The notes under the pieces were generated by a model, which saw nothing but the letters and a program-made list of their open reading frames with translations, did no database searches and was not told the origin of the DNA. A DNA stretch of 63,313 nucleotides from contig CAZHHG010000009.1 in assembly GCA_964532065.1 (NCBI GenBank), positions 1 through 63,313 on the forward strand, in the 5' to 3' direction. This DNA comes from DSXH01 sp964532065 (lineage in GTDB: Bacteria > Bacteroidota > Ignavibacteria > Ignavibacteriales > Melioribacteraceae). This document shows, one piece after another, positions 17,416-26,235 of the stretch (positions are counted from its first letter, which is position 1; each line of letters starts with the position of its first letter). A program made the translations under genes and the position numbers.

Positions 17416-18434
17416 AATCACCCGGGAAAATTCTGATTGTCCGAACCGACAGGATCGGCGATGTAGTTCTTACACTTCCTTTAGCGGGGGTTTTGAAAAA
17501 ATATTTTCCCGGCTCAAAAATATCCTTCCTTGTAAGAAGTTATACAAAACCAATTGTTGAAAACAATCCCTGGATTGATGAAGTAATTATCATTAATCAG
17601 AATAACGGGAATCCGGAAATTTTCAGTAATGTGAGAAAATTAAGGAACCGCTTCGATCTCGCCGTTATTGCTTACCCTACTTTCAGAACTTCGCTGATTT
17701 TATTTCTTTCTGGAATTAAAGTCCGGATCGGGTCCGGTTACAGATGGTACTCCTTCCTTTTCAATAAGAAAGTTTATGAGCACAGAAAAAAATCGGATCG
17801 TCACGAGCTTGAATATAATATTAGAATGCTTAGAACAATTGGTATAGACGAAAGTGTTGATCCCGGAAGTGTACAATTTAATTTACAAACGGAATTAAAA
17901 AGTAGACAGATTGTGGATACCGCCCTCCTTTCAAGCGCGATCGATCCATCCAAAAAAATTGTAATTATTCATCCGGGGAGCGGGGGAAGCTCCGTAGATC
18001 TCCCATTTGAGAGCATGAAAAAGCTTATTGCCTTAATGGCACGCGAATTGGATGTTGAGATATTAATCACAGGAAGCAGCGGAGAGAAGGAACTTTGCGG
18101 ATCACTTGTTGTAAATCGGAAAACAAAAAACTTAGCCGGGTTATTTGAATTACCGGAAATGATTGCACTGATTGATAGAGCGGATATAATGATTGCAAAT
18201 TCTACTGGACCTATTCACATAGCCGCGGCGCTCGGGAAAAATGTAATCGGGTTTTATCCCAAAATTGATTCCTGTTCCGATACCCGGTGGGGGCCTTATA
18301 CGCTGAAGAAAAAAATATTTACCCCGGGGATTGACTGCCGGAATTGTACGCGTGAACAGTGTGAGAAATTAAACTGCATGAGTTCGATCAATATTGAAGA
18401 GGTATTCGATTCGGTTAAATTATTTCTGACTTGA
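17412..18434 (+). CDS. Family 9 glycosyltransferase (heptosyltransferase-like)
   Basis: 340 aa. It starts KILIVRTDRIGDVVLTLPLA, the GT9 N-terminal signature, and carries the second-domain signature IIHPGSGGSS and ANSTGPIHIAAALGK, where the ADP-sugar binds. GT9 enzymes add heptose or other sugars to the LPS core. Near the end, CRNCTREQCEKLNCM holds four cysteines, as in many family members. It begins with the ATGA overlap at the end of mpg. The donor sugar is not certain. Confidence 0.87.
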   Translation: MKSPGKILIVRTDRIGDVVLTLPLAGVLKKYFPGSKISFLVRSYTKPIVENNPWIDEVIIINQNNGNPEIFSNVRKLRNRFDLAVIAYPTFRTSLILFLSGIKVRIGSGYRWYSFLFNKKVYEHRKKSDRHELEYNIRMLRTIGIDESVDPGSVQFNLQTELKSRQIVDTALLSSAIDPSKKIVIIHPGSGGSSVDLPFESMKKLIALMARELDVEILITGSSGEKELCGSLVVNRKTKNLAGLFELPEMIALIDRADIMIANSTGPIHIAAALGKNVIGFYPKIDSCSDTRWGPYTLKKKIFTPGIDCRNCTREQCEKLNCMSSINIEEVFDSVKLFLT

Positions 18435-18437
18435 GCG

Positions 18438-18480
18438 GATAGAACGCGAATAAACAGAGATCGGACGAATTTTCACGGAT
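18438..18480. repeat. Dispersed ACACGAATNAACACGGAT element, left half only
   Basis: GAACGCGAATAAACAGAGATC and GGACGAATTTTCACGGAT match the left half of the elements at 10151 and 12806 with a few changes. The right half is missing, so it does not fold. It begins a few bases after the GT9 stop and forms part of the leader of the DUF3108 gene. Confidence 0.65.
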
Positions 18481-18511
18481 AATTAAATGTAGCATTGAAC
18501 GGATATTGAAT

Positions 18512-19312
18512 ATGAAAAAGAGAAATAAATATTTTGTGCTGTTTGTGCTGGTGATTCTGATATGCACCGCAGCGGATTCAACTGCGCAGAAATCTGAGTT
18601 CAGGGTAATAGAAAATAAAGCTTTTAAAGTAGGGGAAGTCCTTACCTTCGATGTTAAATACGGATTTGTCACAGCCGGAGTAGCGGAGTTTTCTATTCCT
18701 AAAACAACAAAACTTGCCGGCCGGGAGACTTACAATGTAGTATTCAAGGTTAATTCGGTACCGGCGTTCGATCCGTTTTACAAAGTGCGGGACCGCTACG
18801 AAACATATATCGATGTAGAGGGAATTTTCCCCTGGAGATTTGAGCAGCATATAAGGGAGGGAGGATACTCAAGAGATTTTTCGGCCTTCTTCGATCAGCG
18901 TAAAGGGAAAGCAAAAACTTCCGAAGGACAGTATGACATCCCCCGTTACGTGAACGATATCGTATCGGCATTTTATCTTGCGCGGACATTCGACTATTCT
19001 GAAATGAAGTCCGGTGAAAAAATCCACCTGCAGAATTTCTACAAGGATAAAGTCTATCCTCTTGAAGTTGTTTATCACGGCAAGGAAAGAATCACGGTAG
19101 AGGCCGGAACATTCGACTGTATAATTCTCGAGCCGCTTGCCAAGGAAGGCGGACTGTTCAAAAGCGAGGGCACGATGCTTTTATGGGTAACTGACGACAA
19201 TATTAAAATGCCTGTGAAAGTTAAGACGAAAGTGATAATCGGATCAATTGACGCGGAGCTTACTGCTTATAAAGGTCTCGCAGGTGATTTGAAGGCTAAG
19301 AGAAACAAGTAA
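18512..19312 (+). CDS. Exported DUF3108 domain protein
   Basis: 266 aa from the ATG at 18512; an in-frame TTG two codons earlier is less likely. A signal peptide (MKKRNKYFVLFVLVILICTA, then ADSTAQ) is followed by the DUF3108 pattern: GEVLTFDVKYGFVTAGVAEF, DRYETYIDVEGIFPWRFEQH, YFNDIV-like YVNDIVSAFYLART and AGTFDCIILEP. The family is a periplasmic beta-rich barrel of unknown function, common in Bacteroidota and Ignavibacteria and often beside LPS or lipoprotein genes, as here. No catalytic residue is known. Confidence 0.82.
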   Translation: MKKRNKYFVLFVLVILICTAADSTAQKSEFRVIENKAFKVGEVLTFDVKYGFVTAGVAEFSIPKTTKLAGRETYNVVFKVNSVPAFDPFYKVRDRYETYIDVEGIFPWRFEQHIREGGYSRDFSAFFDQRKGKAKTSEGQYDIPRYVNDIVSAFYLARTFDYSEMKSGEKIHLQNFYKDKVYPLEVVYHGKERITVEAGTFDCIILEPLAKEGGLFKSEGTMLLWVTDDNIKMPVKVKTKVIIGSIDAELTAYKGLAGDLKAKRNK

Positions 19313-19352
19313 TAAAACCAGATTACTATTTATATTACAAGATATGAAGCGG

Positions 19353-19577
19353 TCAATCGGCATATACGTGCTGATATTCCTGGAATAACCTTTCAATTCT
19401 TTGCAGCATCATTAATAAGAGAAATAGAATTATTAAAATATTCATTGTAATTCGGTATTTGGGTAATTCAAGTTTCTTAACCTTTTGGATAATCTCAGGC
19501 ATTCTATAAAGAAGTAAAACAATGACCGTTCCGAAACCGATTGTTGCGATAATATCGAGAATAATTCTTATTGTCAT
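19353..19577 (-). CDS. Small two-helix membrane protein, unknown
   Basis: 74 aa from the ATG at 19577; a TTG at 19595 is also open but would place extra polar residues ahead of the helix. There are two hydrophobic helices (about 4-26 and 42-61) separated by a basic loop with PEIIQKVKKLELPKYR, and a charged tail. No family was recognised. It is the last of three minus-strand membrane protein genes set between plus-strand operons. Confidence 0.5.
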   Translation of the reverse strand: MTIRIILDIIATIGFGTVIVLLLYRMPEIIQKVKKLELPKYRITMNILIILFLLLMMLQRIERLFQEYQHVYAD

Positions 19578-19664
19578 ACAAAATTCATACTCCAATTAAT
19601 CGTTTCGCACCATCAAAGAACTTTTACGCCACATTAGTTAATTACCAGCCCAATTTGCCGGCAT

Positions 19665-20087
19665 TTAGAATATTTTATTATTCATCAGCAAATAAAAGTA
19701 AATGATCGAGGTTATGGTGCAGATTGGCATTAAATATAGTTTCAGAATCAGATTGGTCGCTTTAATAATACCGACATAGTTTAGTGCTTTGAAGAGAACG
19801 GATAAAAACAGGTAAATGAGCACTGCAGAACCAGAACTGCTCATTATGTGCCTCATAACTCCTTCTACTATACTTCCATCAATAAAAAGTTTGAGAAGAA
19901 CAATCGCAATAATAGAGTACAGAAAAAATAGAGCAGCTGCAGTCTGAGAAAAATCCGTATTTACGATCAGTTTCTCTTTTCCTTTTTTGGATCTACTGAT
20001 CATCTGTAAAAACCTAATATTCAGTACAATAAACGCCGAGACAATTATTACAAAAAATATGTAATCCTTAATTACCCACATATTCAT
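19665..20087 (-). CDS. Four-helix membrane protein, unknown
   Basis: 140 aa with about four predicted helices (5-25, 47-66, 83-103, 113-134) and a basic cytoplasmic loop (SRSKKGKEKL) after the first. There are no cysteines or charged residues in the helices that would suggest catalysis. The gene follows its upstream neighbour by 20 bases, so the two are probably co-transcribed. No family was recognised. Confidence 0.55.
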   Translation of the reverse strand: MNMWVIKDYIFFVIIVSAFIVLNIRFLQMISRSKKGKEKLIVNTDFSQTAAALFFLYSIIAIVLLKLFIDGSIVEGVMRHIMSSSGSAVLIYLFLSVLFKALNYVGIIKATNLILKLYLMPICTITSIIYFYLLMNNKIF

Positions 20088-20107
20088 TTCTCAAAAAATA
20101 TGAGCAT

Positions 20108-20542
20108 TTAAATATTGTTTTTTCGATAATTATTTAAATACTTTTTGAATGTTGAAAGGGTAAAGAGAATACTTACAAGCACCATCCAGATCCAGTTTAC
20201 TTCAACAAACATATAATAGGAAACCGCAAATAGTGACGCCAGGAATCCGATGAAGATCTTAATAAATACCGCCACCCTATTCTTTTCAATTTCCTTATCT
20301 CTATCCAGTGTAAATAAATCTGAAATAAAGGTAACTAATTTCAAGAATCCTTGATCTTTTGCTGAGAGTTTTCTTTTCTCTGCAATAACAGCCAGAATTC
20401 CAAAGATAAATGCGGCGCCTATAACCGGGATTACAGCTTTCGAATTGGAAACAATTGCGACAGCAGCAACAATCAAAATGAAATAGAGAATAAACGATTG
20501 CAGGAATTTGACCAACAAACGGGGATAAATTTCTTTGTCCAT
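20108..20542 (-). CDS. Four-helix membrane protein, unknown
   Basis: 144 aa. The layout is an inner N-terminus, two helices (about 13-31 and 36-52), a charged cytoplasmic loop with DLFTLDRDKEIEKNR, then two more helices (about 89-128) and a basic tail. It leads a three-gene minus-strand group of small membrane proteins. Its architecture is like that of the next gene, so the two may be distant duplicates. No function can be named. Confidence 0.55.
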   Translation of the reverse strand: MDKEIYPRLLVKFLQSFILYFILIVAAVAIVSNSKAVIPVIGAAFIFGILAVIAEKRKLSAKDQGFLKLVTFISDLFTLDRDKEIEKNRVAVFIKIFIGFLASLFAVSYYMFVEVNWIWMVLVSILFTLSTFKKYLNNYRKNNI

Positions 20543-20800
20543 TTTAATCCCGTTAGATCTTTGTAATCCAGATTAGCCGGGGCTGCGAGGGGGATTTTTA
20601 CGGACCGGCCTTCTAAAACCTGTGAGAATTTGCCGAATTAATATCACAAAGTCAAATTAAATTTTTTAAAGTTTGTATCATTAATCCGAAACCTAAGTTT
20701 AACCTCCCCGTTAGAAAACCGGAATCCATAGTAAGTCACTAAAAAGTTTTTTTGAATAGGCGGAGCAACTATCTTTCGTTTTTAATAATTTGAATATGTG

Positions 20801-21751
20801 ATGGATAACAATTTGAACAATCAGGAAGATCATAAAGAACCGGGGGAAGTAAAACCTTATCTCTCAATGTCCCCGGTAACAGCCGCGTTTCTCGCGCTGG
20901 CGGCGGTATTTATTTTATACCAGTTCGGCGGCGCGCTTTTAACATTTGCAATATTCGGACTCGAATTCGAGAAAGCGGATGTTAATTCTGTCCGGCTTCT
21001 CACAATGGGCGGCCAGATTTTGTTCATTCTACTGCCGGCTCTTCTATTCGCCCGTTTCGTCTATTCTGATGTAACTTCCGCATTACGGGTGAACTCCCCT
21101 TCTATTAAAGGGACACTGCTCTTTATAGGCGGAATGATAATTCTTACTCCTCTGCTTCAGAGCTTTTTATACATTCAGAATTTTATAATTGATAAGCTTG
21201 CTGCGAACAGCTCGTTTATAAATACAATTAAAAATTTTATTGATCAGATTGATGAAATGGTTCAATCGACTTACGGAAATCTTCTCCATGCCGGTTCCTT
21301 ATTCGAAGCATCCTTCATAGTCTTTGTAGTAGCGGTTATTCCCGCTTTATGCGAAGAGACATTCTTCCGGGGATTTGTTCAGAAAAGTTTTGAACACAAA
21401 TTCAAACCGGTCTGGAGTATTCTTCTTACATCCATTTTCTTCGGTATCTATCATTTCAATCCTTACGGACTAATCGCTCTTATCGCTCTCGGAGTTTACT
21501 TCGGATTTGCCGCTTACATAAGCAACTCTATTTTCATCCCGATGATTCTTCATTTTCTCAACAATTTTTTCGCTGTTTCAGCTTATCTAATTCTGGGAGA
21601 CGAGGAGCTGATCAGTTCCAACATTACTCCCGATAACGATATTCTTTTTCATATTGTCAGTTTTCTAATTCTCTCACTCATCTTTTCAATTTTCATTTAT
21701 TATACAAAAAGGAATTACCATAAATTCCGGAAAAAAGAGGAGGGATTATGA
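20801..21751 (+). CDS. CPBP family intramembrane metalloprotease (CAAX protease/bacteriocin-processing)
   Basis: 316 aa from ATG at 20801; a GTG one codon earlier is possible. It has about eight membrane helices. The Abi/CPBP motifs are intact: EETFFRGF (glutamates near 185-186, arginine 190), FFGIYHFN (histidine near 218) and LHFLNNFF (histidine 251, asparagine 254). Family members cleave prenylated or other membrane proteins, or act in stress resistance. It overlaps the next gene by four bases. A second CPBP gene lies two genes downstream, on the far side of cdsA. Confidence 0.85.
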   Translation: MDNNLNNQEDHKEPGEVKPYLSMSPVTAAFLALAAVFILYQFGGALLTFAIFGLEFEKADVNSVRLLTMGGQILFILLPALLFARFVYSDVTSALRVNSPSIKGTLLFIGGMIILTPLLQSFLYIQNFIIDKLAANSSFINTIKNFIDQIDEMVQSTYGNLLHAGSLFEASFIVFVVAVIPALCEETFFRGFVQKSFEHKFKPVWSILLTSIFFGIYHFNPYGLIALIALGVYFGFAAYISNSIFIPMILHFLNNFFAVSAYLILGDEELISSNITPDNDILFHIVSFLILSLIFSIFIYYTKRNYHKFRKKEEGL

Positions 21752-22095
21752 TCTGTCCAAAATGCGAATACGAATATGTTGAAGGAATTGAAGTATGCGC
21801 AGACTGCGGCACAACTCTAATACCCGTCGAGGAATTCGAGGGGAATCTTCTGAATCCATCCGACTGGCTGGTTGTAACTGCGGTTGCCGAGCAATACGAA
21901 GCTGAAATGTTAAAAGCGAATTTGGAGAGCGCCGGAATTGAAACACTCCTCTATTCCAAGCAGGACCGGAATTTCCCCGCATCAGGAAGCTGGACACTCA
22001 TTAAAGTACTTGTTAAGAAACGTGATTCAGAAGATGCGCTTGTAATAATTAACGATATCAGAAGCGGAAAACATGATGAGCCGCCCGGAGATTAA
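21748..22095 (+). CDS. Zinc-ribbon plus DUF2007 (putative signal-transducing) protein
   Basis: 115 aa. The N-terminus is a zinc ribbon with CPKCEYEYVEGIEVCADCG (two CxxC pairs). Residues about 40-110 match DUF2007: WLVVTAVAEQYEAEMLKANL, ESAGIETLL, IKVLVKKRDSEDAL. The fold is ferredoxin-like and related to PII-type regulators, but no ligand is established. The start overlaps the protease stop (ATGA), and cdsA follows, so it may tune membrane lipid or protease functions; this is a guess from position. Confidence 0.8.
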   Translation: MICPKCEYEYVEGIEVCADCGTTLIPVEEFEGNLLNPSDWLVVTAVAEQYEAEMLKANLESAGIETLLYSKQDRNFPASGSWTLIKVLVKKRDSEDALVIINDIRSGKHDEPPGD

Positions 22096-22099
22096 GCAG

Positions 22100-22927
22100 A
22101 TGAAGTTCAATAATCTAATTACAAGAGTTGTTGTTGCGCTTTTCGGAATTCCTTTACTTGTATTTATTAGCGTCGTTGGGAAAATCCCGTTTCTTATTTT
22201 CACTCTTGTAATCGGACTGGTTTCTTTTTTTGAATTTTCAAAAATGGTTTCAAAGAGAAGATTTCTCCCTAATCAGTTTATCGGATTTTTTTCAATTGCG
22301 CTTATTATCATAAACTCTTTCTACAGGTTTCTCGATTTCGAATTACTTACGCTGATCATAATTCCCGTTGTTCTTTTATCGGAATTATTCAGACGCAAGG
22401 AGTCGTCCATAGTTAACGTAAGCACAACTCTGCTCGGTATTTTCTATATAGGGCTCTTCTCATCCGCGCTTGTATTAATAAGGGAATATTACAGCGACTC
22501 GAATTTTTTATACGGACAAGGCGGCTATCTGATCATAGCTGTATTCGTCACAATCTGGGTCTGCGATTCCGCCGCCTATTTTATCGGAAGCGCAACCGGA
22601 AAACACAAAGTGCTTCCCAGGGTAAGTCCGAACAAAAGCTGGGAAGGCGCCATAGCAGGATTTATATTTTCCATCATAACAATGGTTGTTGCGCAATCGA
22701 TTGTGCTCGACTTTTTAACATTAACTGATGCAATAGTAATCGGGTTGATAGTTGGAACGTTAGGTCAGGCCGGTGATTTTGTTGAAAGCCAGATCAAACG
22801 GGATGCAAATGTTAAGGATTCATCTTCGCTGATACCCGGACATGGCGGAATACTGGATCGGTTCGATTCCCTCTTATTCTCAGCACCTGTTATTTATCTT
22901 TATTTAAAATTTTTTGTTGAACGATGA
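22100..22927 (+). CDS. cdsA: Phosphatidate cytidylyltransferase
   Basis: 275 aa from ATG at 22100, the start that fits the family's N-terminus and lies five bases after the previous stop; an ATG at 22073 would overlap the upstream gene. It makes CDP-diacylglycerol from phosphatidic acid and CTP at the inner membrane, the branch point of phospholipid synthesis. It has eight or so helices, then the CDS signature: SPNKSWEGAIAGF and GDFVESQIKRDANVKDSS, ending PGHGGILDRFDS. The stop overlaps the next gene by four bases. Confidence 0.93.
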   Translation: MKFNNLITRVVVALFGIPLLVFISVVGKIPFLIFTLVIGLVSFFEFSKMVSKRRFLPNQFIGFFSIALIIINSFYRFLDFELLTLIIIPVVLLSELFRRKESSIVNVSTTLLGIFYIGLFSSALVLIREYYSDSNFLYGQGGYLIIAVFVTIWVCDSAAYFIGSATGKHKVLPRVSPNKSWEGAIAGFIFSIITMVVAQSIVLDFLTLTDAIVIGLIVGTLGQAGDFVESQIKRDANVKDSSSLIPGHGGILDRFDSLLFSAPVIYLYLKFFVER

Positions 22928-23664
22928 ATGATGTAAGAATTAATCCAATTAATTTTTACAGATCAATTTTTCTATTCGGTATACCCGCAATTCTTTTTTA
23001 TACGGTTCTTAACCATATCATTCCAATTGCGTCAAAAAAATTCGGAATCGATTTTGTAATCGCCTGGTTTTTAATCGGCGGATTTGGAGTTTTTATCCCT
23101 CTCTTTTTTTTAGCTCTTTTTCTAGTTCGAAAGGAGCAGGGAATATTGAATCGTAAAATTATTATTGAGAGATTAAGATTTGCAAAACCGGTTAGAAGAG
23201 AGATTTATGCTTCTTTAATTGCGACAGCATGGTGTTATCTTTTATCTGCATTAATAGTGTTAGTGTATAATTTTCTTTCGGGTAATTCAGACCTGAGCGG
23301 AAGTCTCAATTCATCTAAAGATCTATTTAATTTGAATGAGAGAAGCACAGGGTCTCTTTTAATTCTTTTAACTTGGCTGCCGTTCTTTTTTTTCAACATT
23401 TTCGGAGAGGAATTTTTATGGCGAGGATTTATCCTTCCCGGACAAATTGTTGTGTTCGGCCGCTATGCATGGATTGTAAACGCCATATTCTGGCTGGTAT
23501 TTCATATCGCTTTCAATTTCGAATTGATCATTACTCTGTTACCTATCTTGTTTATTCTCCCCTATTATGTTCAGAAATCAAATAACACCTGGACAGGTAT
23601 TATCATTCACGCACTTTACAACGGACCGATTTTCATTCTAATTGCATTGGGAATTATTTCATAA
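22924..23664 (+). CDS. CPBP family intramembrane metalloprotease
   Basis: 246 aa with about seven helices. Motif 1 is GEEFLWRGFIL (glutamates 162-163, arginine 167), motif 2 is WLVFHIAFNF (histidine 194) and motif 3 is IIIHALYNGP near 226. It is of the Rce1/CPBP type like the protein encoded at 20801, but shorter and clearly divergent. Its start overlaps the cdsA stop (ATGA). Substrates are unknown. Confidence 0.85.
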   Translation: MNDVRINPINFYRSIFLFGIPAILFYTVLNHIIPIASKKFGIDFVIAWFLIGGFGVFIPLFFLALFLVRKEQGILNRKIIIERLRFAKPVRREIYASLIATAWCYLLSALIVLVYNFLSGNSDLSGSLNSSKDLFNLNERSTGSLLILLTWLPFFFFNIFGEEFLWRGFILPGQIVVFGRYAWIVNAIFWLVFHIAFNFELIITLLPILFILPYYVQKSNNTWTGIIIHALYNGPIFILIALGIIS

Positions 23665-23682
23665 ACTTTAAAAGAGGTTAAT

Positions 23683-24747
23683 ATGAAATTAGCTTTAAAA
23701 CTTATCCTCATTTTATTCATTACTTCCGGCGCCTTCTACGCTCAATCCCTTGATGATATTAAGAAACAGATCTCAAGAAATGATGAAAGCCTCCAGCACC
23801 GACTCGACCGGCTAGAAAAACTTGTTGATGATGTACTCTGGTTTCAAAGGGTTGGCGACGTGGCATTCATCGATAAGATATTCATGACAGGTCCTACGGC
23901 GGCGAAAGAAAAAAATCCTACCGGTCAGGGTGCAGGAAATCCGGTAAAATTCTGGTCTTATGTTTTCATTCCAAAAGGAATTGATTACAACAAGAAGTAT
24001 CCGTTAATCGTACTGCCGCACGGCGGTGTACATGCCGACTTTACGACTTATTACACTCATATAATCCGTGAGTTGATGTACCAGCAGTATATAGTGGTAG
24101 CAGCAGAATACCGGGGCTCTACTGGATACGGTGAAGGATTCTATAAAAGAATTGATTACGGAGGACTTGAGAACGAGGACGTGAATGAAAGCCGTCAGTA
24201 TATTCTTGATAATTACGACTTTGTGGATGCTGACCGGGTCGGTATAATGGGCTGGAGTCACGGCGGACAAATAACCCTCTTCAATATTTTCGATCATCCG
24301 GATAAATACAAAGTCGCATTTGCAGGCGTCCCTGTCAGCGACCTGATTGCGCGTATGGGTTACAAAGACGACAGCTACCGCGCGCTCTTTTCAGCCGATT
24401 ATCATATCGGTAAAACAGCTGATGAAAACGTTCAGGAATACCGGAAAAGGTCCCCGGCCTGGAATGCGCATAAACTTCAGACTCCCCTTTTAATTCATAC
24501 AAATACTAATGATGAGGATGTAAACGTACTTGAGGTTGAGCACCTGATCAAATCGCTTAAAGCAGAAGGTAAAAAATTCGAATACGAAATTTTCAAGGAG
24601 ATTCCGGGAGGTCACTCTTTCGACAGAATGGATCACAAAACCGGAAGGGAGATCAGAATAAAAATCTATAAGTTCCTGGATAAATACCTGAATCCCCCCC
24701 GGAAAATCACTTCCCTTAAAGAAATTGAAAAAGCAGCTTACCGTTAA
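23683..24747 (+). CDS. Secreted S9-type (prolyl oligopeptidase-like) serine hydrolase
   Basis: 354 aa with a signal peptide ending FYAQS. The alpha/beta-hydrolase domain carries the nucleophile S192 in GWSHGGQ, the acid D277 or D279 in NTNDEDV and H311 in PGGHSFD. An AAEYRGSTGYGEGF stretch gives the oxyanion region. There is no beta-propeller, so this is a compact peptidase_S9 domain, perhaps a dipeptidyl-type peptidase or esterase in the periplasm. A palindrome that may end transcription follows. Confidence 0.85.
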   Translation: MKLALKLILILFITSGAFYAQSLDDIKKQISRNDESLQHRLDRLEKLVDDVLWFQRVGDVAFIDKIFMTGPTAAKEKNPTGQGAGNPVKFWSYVFIPKGIDYNKKYPLIVLPHGGVHADFTTYYTHIIRELMYQQYIVVAAEYRGSTGYGEGFYKRIDYGGLENEDVNESRQYILDNYDFVDADRVGIMGWSHGGQITLFNIFDHPDKYKVAFAGVPVSDLIARMGYKDDSYRALFSADYHIGKTADENVQEYRKRSPAWNAHKLQTPLLIHTNTNDEDVNVLEVEHLIKSLKAEGKKFEYEIFKEIPGGHSFDRMDHKTGREIRIKIYKFLDKYLNPPRKITSLKEIEKAAYR

Positions 24748-24755
24748 TTCTACAT

Positions 24756-24783
24756 GTACCGGGGTATTTAAATATCCCGGTAC
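24756..24783 (+). terminator. Palindromic stem after the S9 hydrolase gene
   Basis: GTACCGGGGTATTT and AAATATCCCGGTAC form a 28-base near-perfect palindrome with one G-T pair, followed by TTATACTTCCTT. It lies eight bases after the stop and 75 bases before rimO. A terminator is likely, though the T-run is interrupted. Confidence 0.6.
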
Positions 24784-24857
24784 TTATACTTCCTTCTATT
24801 CAAAACTATTTCTGTATTTTTGCTGTTGTAATAAGAAATCATTTTTGAAAGGATTTA

Positions 24858-26165
24858 ATGCCGGGGAAAAATAAAATCTCTGTTATTACGCTTGGCTGTT
24901 CCAAGAACACGGTAGATTCCGAAAGACTTATGAGTCAGCTAAAGCTAAATAAATTTGACCTGACTGATAATACCGACGAAGCCGATTCGATCATAATAAA
25001 TACATGCGGATTTATCGACGCCGCCAAGGAGGAATCGGTTAATACTATTCTTTCGGCAATTGAGATGAAAAAACAGGGTAAGATTAAAAAAGTAGTTGTT
25101 GCCGGATGTTTATCGGAAAGATACATGGAGGATCTTAAAAAAGAGATTCCTGAAGTCGATTCTTTTTTCGGTACAGAAGCATACGAAGGAATTGTTAAGG
25201 ATTTCGGCGGCGACCTTAAATACGAACTTCTCGGTGAAAGGTTGATTACTACACCATCTCATTACGCTTACCTTAAAATATCTGAAGGATGTGATAATCC
25301 CTGTTCTTTCTGCGCGATACCTCTGATGCGCGGATTACACAAATCCAAACCGATGGATGAACTTATTCAGGAAGCCGCTCTCCTGGCTCATAAAGGAATA
25401 AAGGAAATTAATATAATCGGTCAGGACACTACAGATTACGGTAAGGAGAATAATAAAAGAAACATTGCAGAACTGCTGAATAAAATTTCGGGCATTGATG
25501 GAATTGAATGGATACGGCTTCTTTATGCATACCCTTCTCATTTTCCGGACGATCTGATTAGAGAGATTGCGGAGAATCCGGCTATCTGCAAGTATATCGA
25601 TATTCCGCTCCAGCACATTTCAGATAATGTTTTGAAATCGATGCGACGTGGAATTACAAGGAGAAGGACTACCGAACTTCTGTATACTTTAAAAGAAAGA
25701 ATCCCCGGAATTACATTAAGGACTACTTTTATAGTTGGTTATCCTAATGAAACGGAGAAAGAGTTTGAGGAACTTTGTGAGTTTGTGAAAGATATAAAGT
25801 TCGACCGTTTCGGTGTATTCAATTATTCAATTGAAGAAAACACACCTAGTTTCATTCTTGGGGATCCTGTTCCGCCCGAAGTTAAGGAGGAAAGGAAATC
25901 GATACTGATGGAAATTCAGAAAGAGATTTCTCAGAAGAAGAACGAGGAACTGATCGGCAGATCGATGAAAGTTTTGATTGACGGTAAGGAGGGGGATTAT
26001 TATATCGCCCGGTCCGAAAGAGACGCTCCGGAAGTAGACGGCGAAGTCCTCATTGAATCCGGTAAAGAGAATCTTAAGGTGGGCGGCTTTTATAACGTTG
26101 AAATTTATGATTGCAATGAGTATGATTTATATGGAAAATTAAATCACTCTGCCGGGAACCAATAA
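24858..26165 (+). CDS. rimO: Ribosomal protein uS12 methylthiotransferase
   Basis: 435 aa. It is a radical-SAM enzyme that adds a methylthio group to a conserved aspartate of ribosomal protein S12. The MTTase cluster cysteines are C14 (TLGCSKNTVDSER), C50 (NTCGFI) and C84 (AGCLSERY). The radical-SAM cluster is C145, C149, C152 (GCDNPCSFCAIPLMRG), followed by a TRAM domain. The SKNTVDSE and IPLMRG motifs distinguish RimO from MiaB, which is also in this window. A TATTTTTG word at 24815-24822 could be a Bacteroidota -7 element. Confidence 0.95.
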   Translation: MPGKNKISVITLGCSKNTVDSERLMSQLKLNKFDLTDNTDEADSIIINTCGFIDAAKEESVNTILSAIEMKKQGKIKKVVVAGCLSERYMEDLKKEIPEVDSFFGTEAYEGIVKDFGGDLKYELLGERLITTPSHYAYLKISEGCDNPCSFCAIPLMRGLHKSKPMDELIQEAALLAHKGIKEINIIGQDTTDYGKENNKRNIAELLNKISGIDGIEWIRLLYAYPSHFPDDLIREIAENPAICKYIDIPLQHISDNVLKSMRRGITRRRTTELLYTLKERIPGITLRTTFIVGYPNETEKEFEELCEFVKDIKFDRFGVFNYSIEENTPSFILGDPVPPEVKEERKSILMEIQKEISQKKNEELIGRSMKVLIDGKEGDYYIARSERDAPEVDGEVLIESGKENLKVGGFYNVEIYDCNEYDLYGKLNHSAGNQ

Positions 26166-26235
26166 TTAAATCAGAGCATTAAAAACATTTTCATTATTAA
26201 TCCACCCGGTTAAGATGAATAAAGGAGTTAGAGTT

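Noticed and set aside
17366..17560. Plus-strand frame across the mpg/GT9 junction
   Set aside because: It overlaps two well-supported genes in another frame.
24815..24822. TATTTTTG before rimO as a full promoter
   Set aside because: The -7-like box matches, but no TTTG is found at the right distance upstream.
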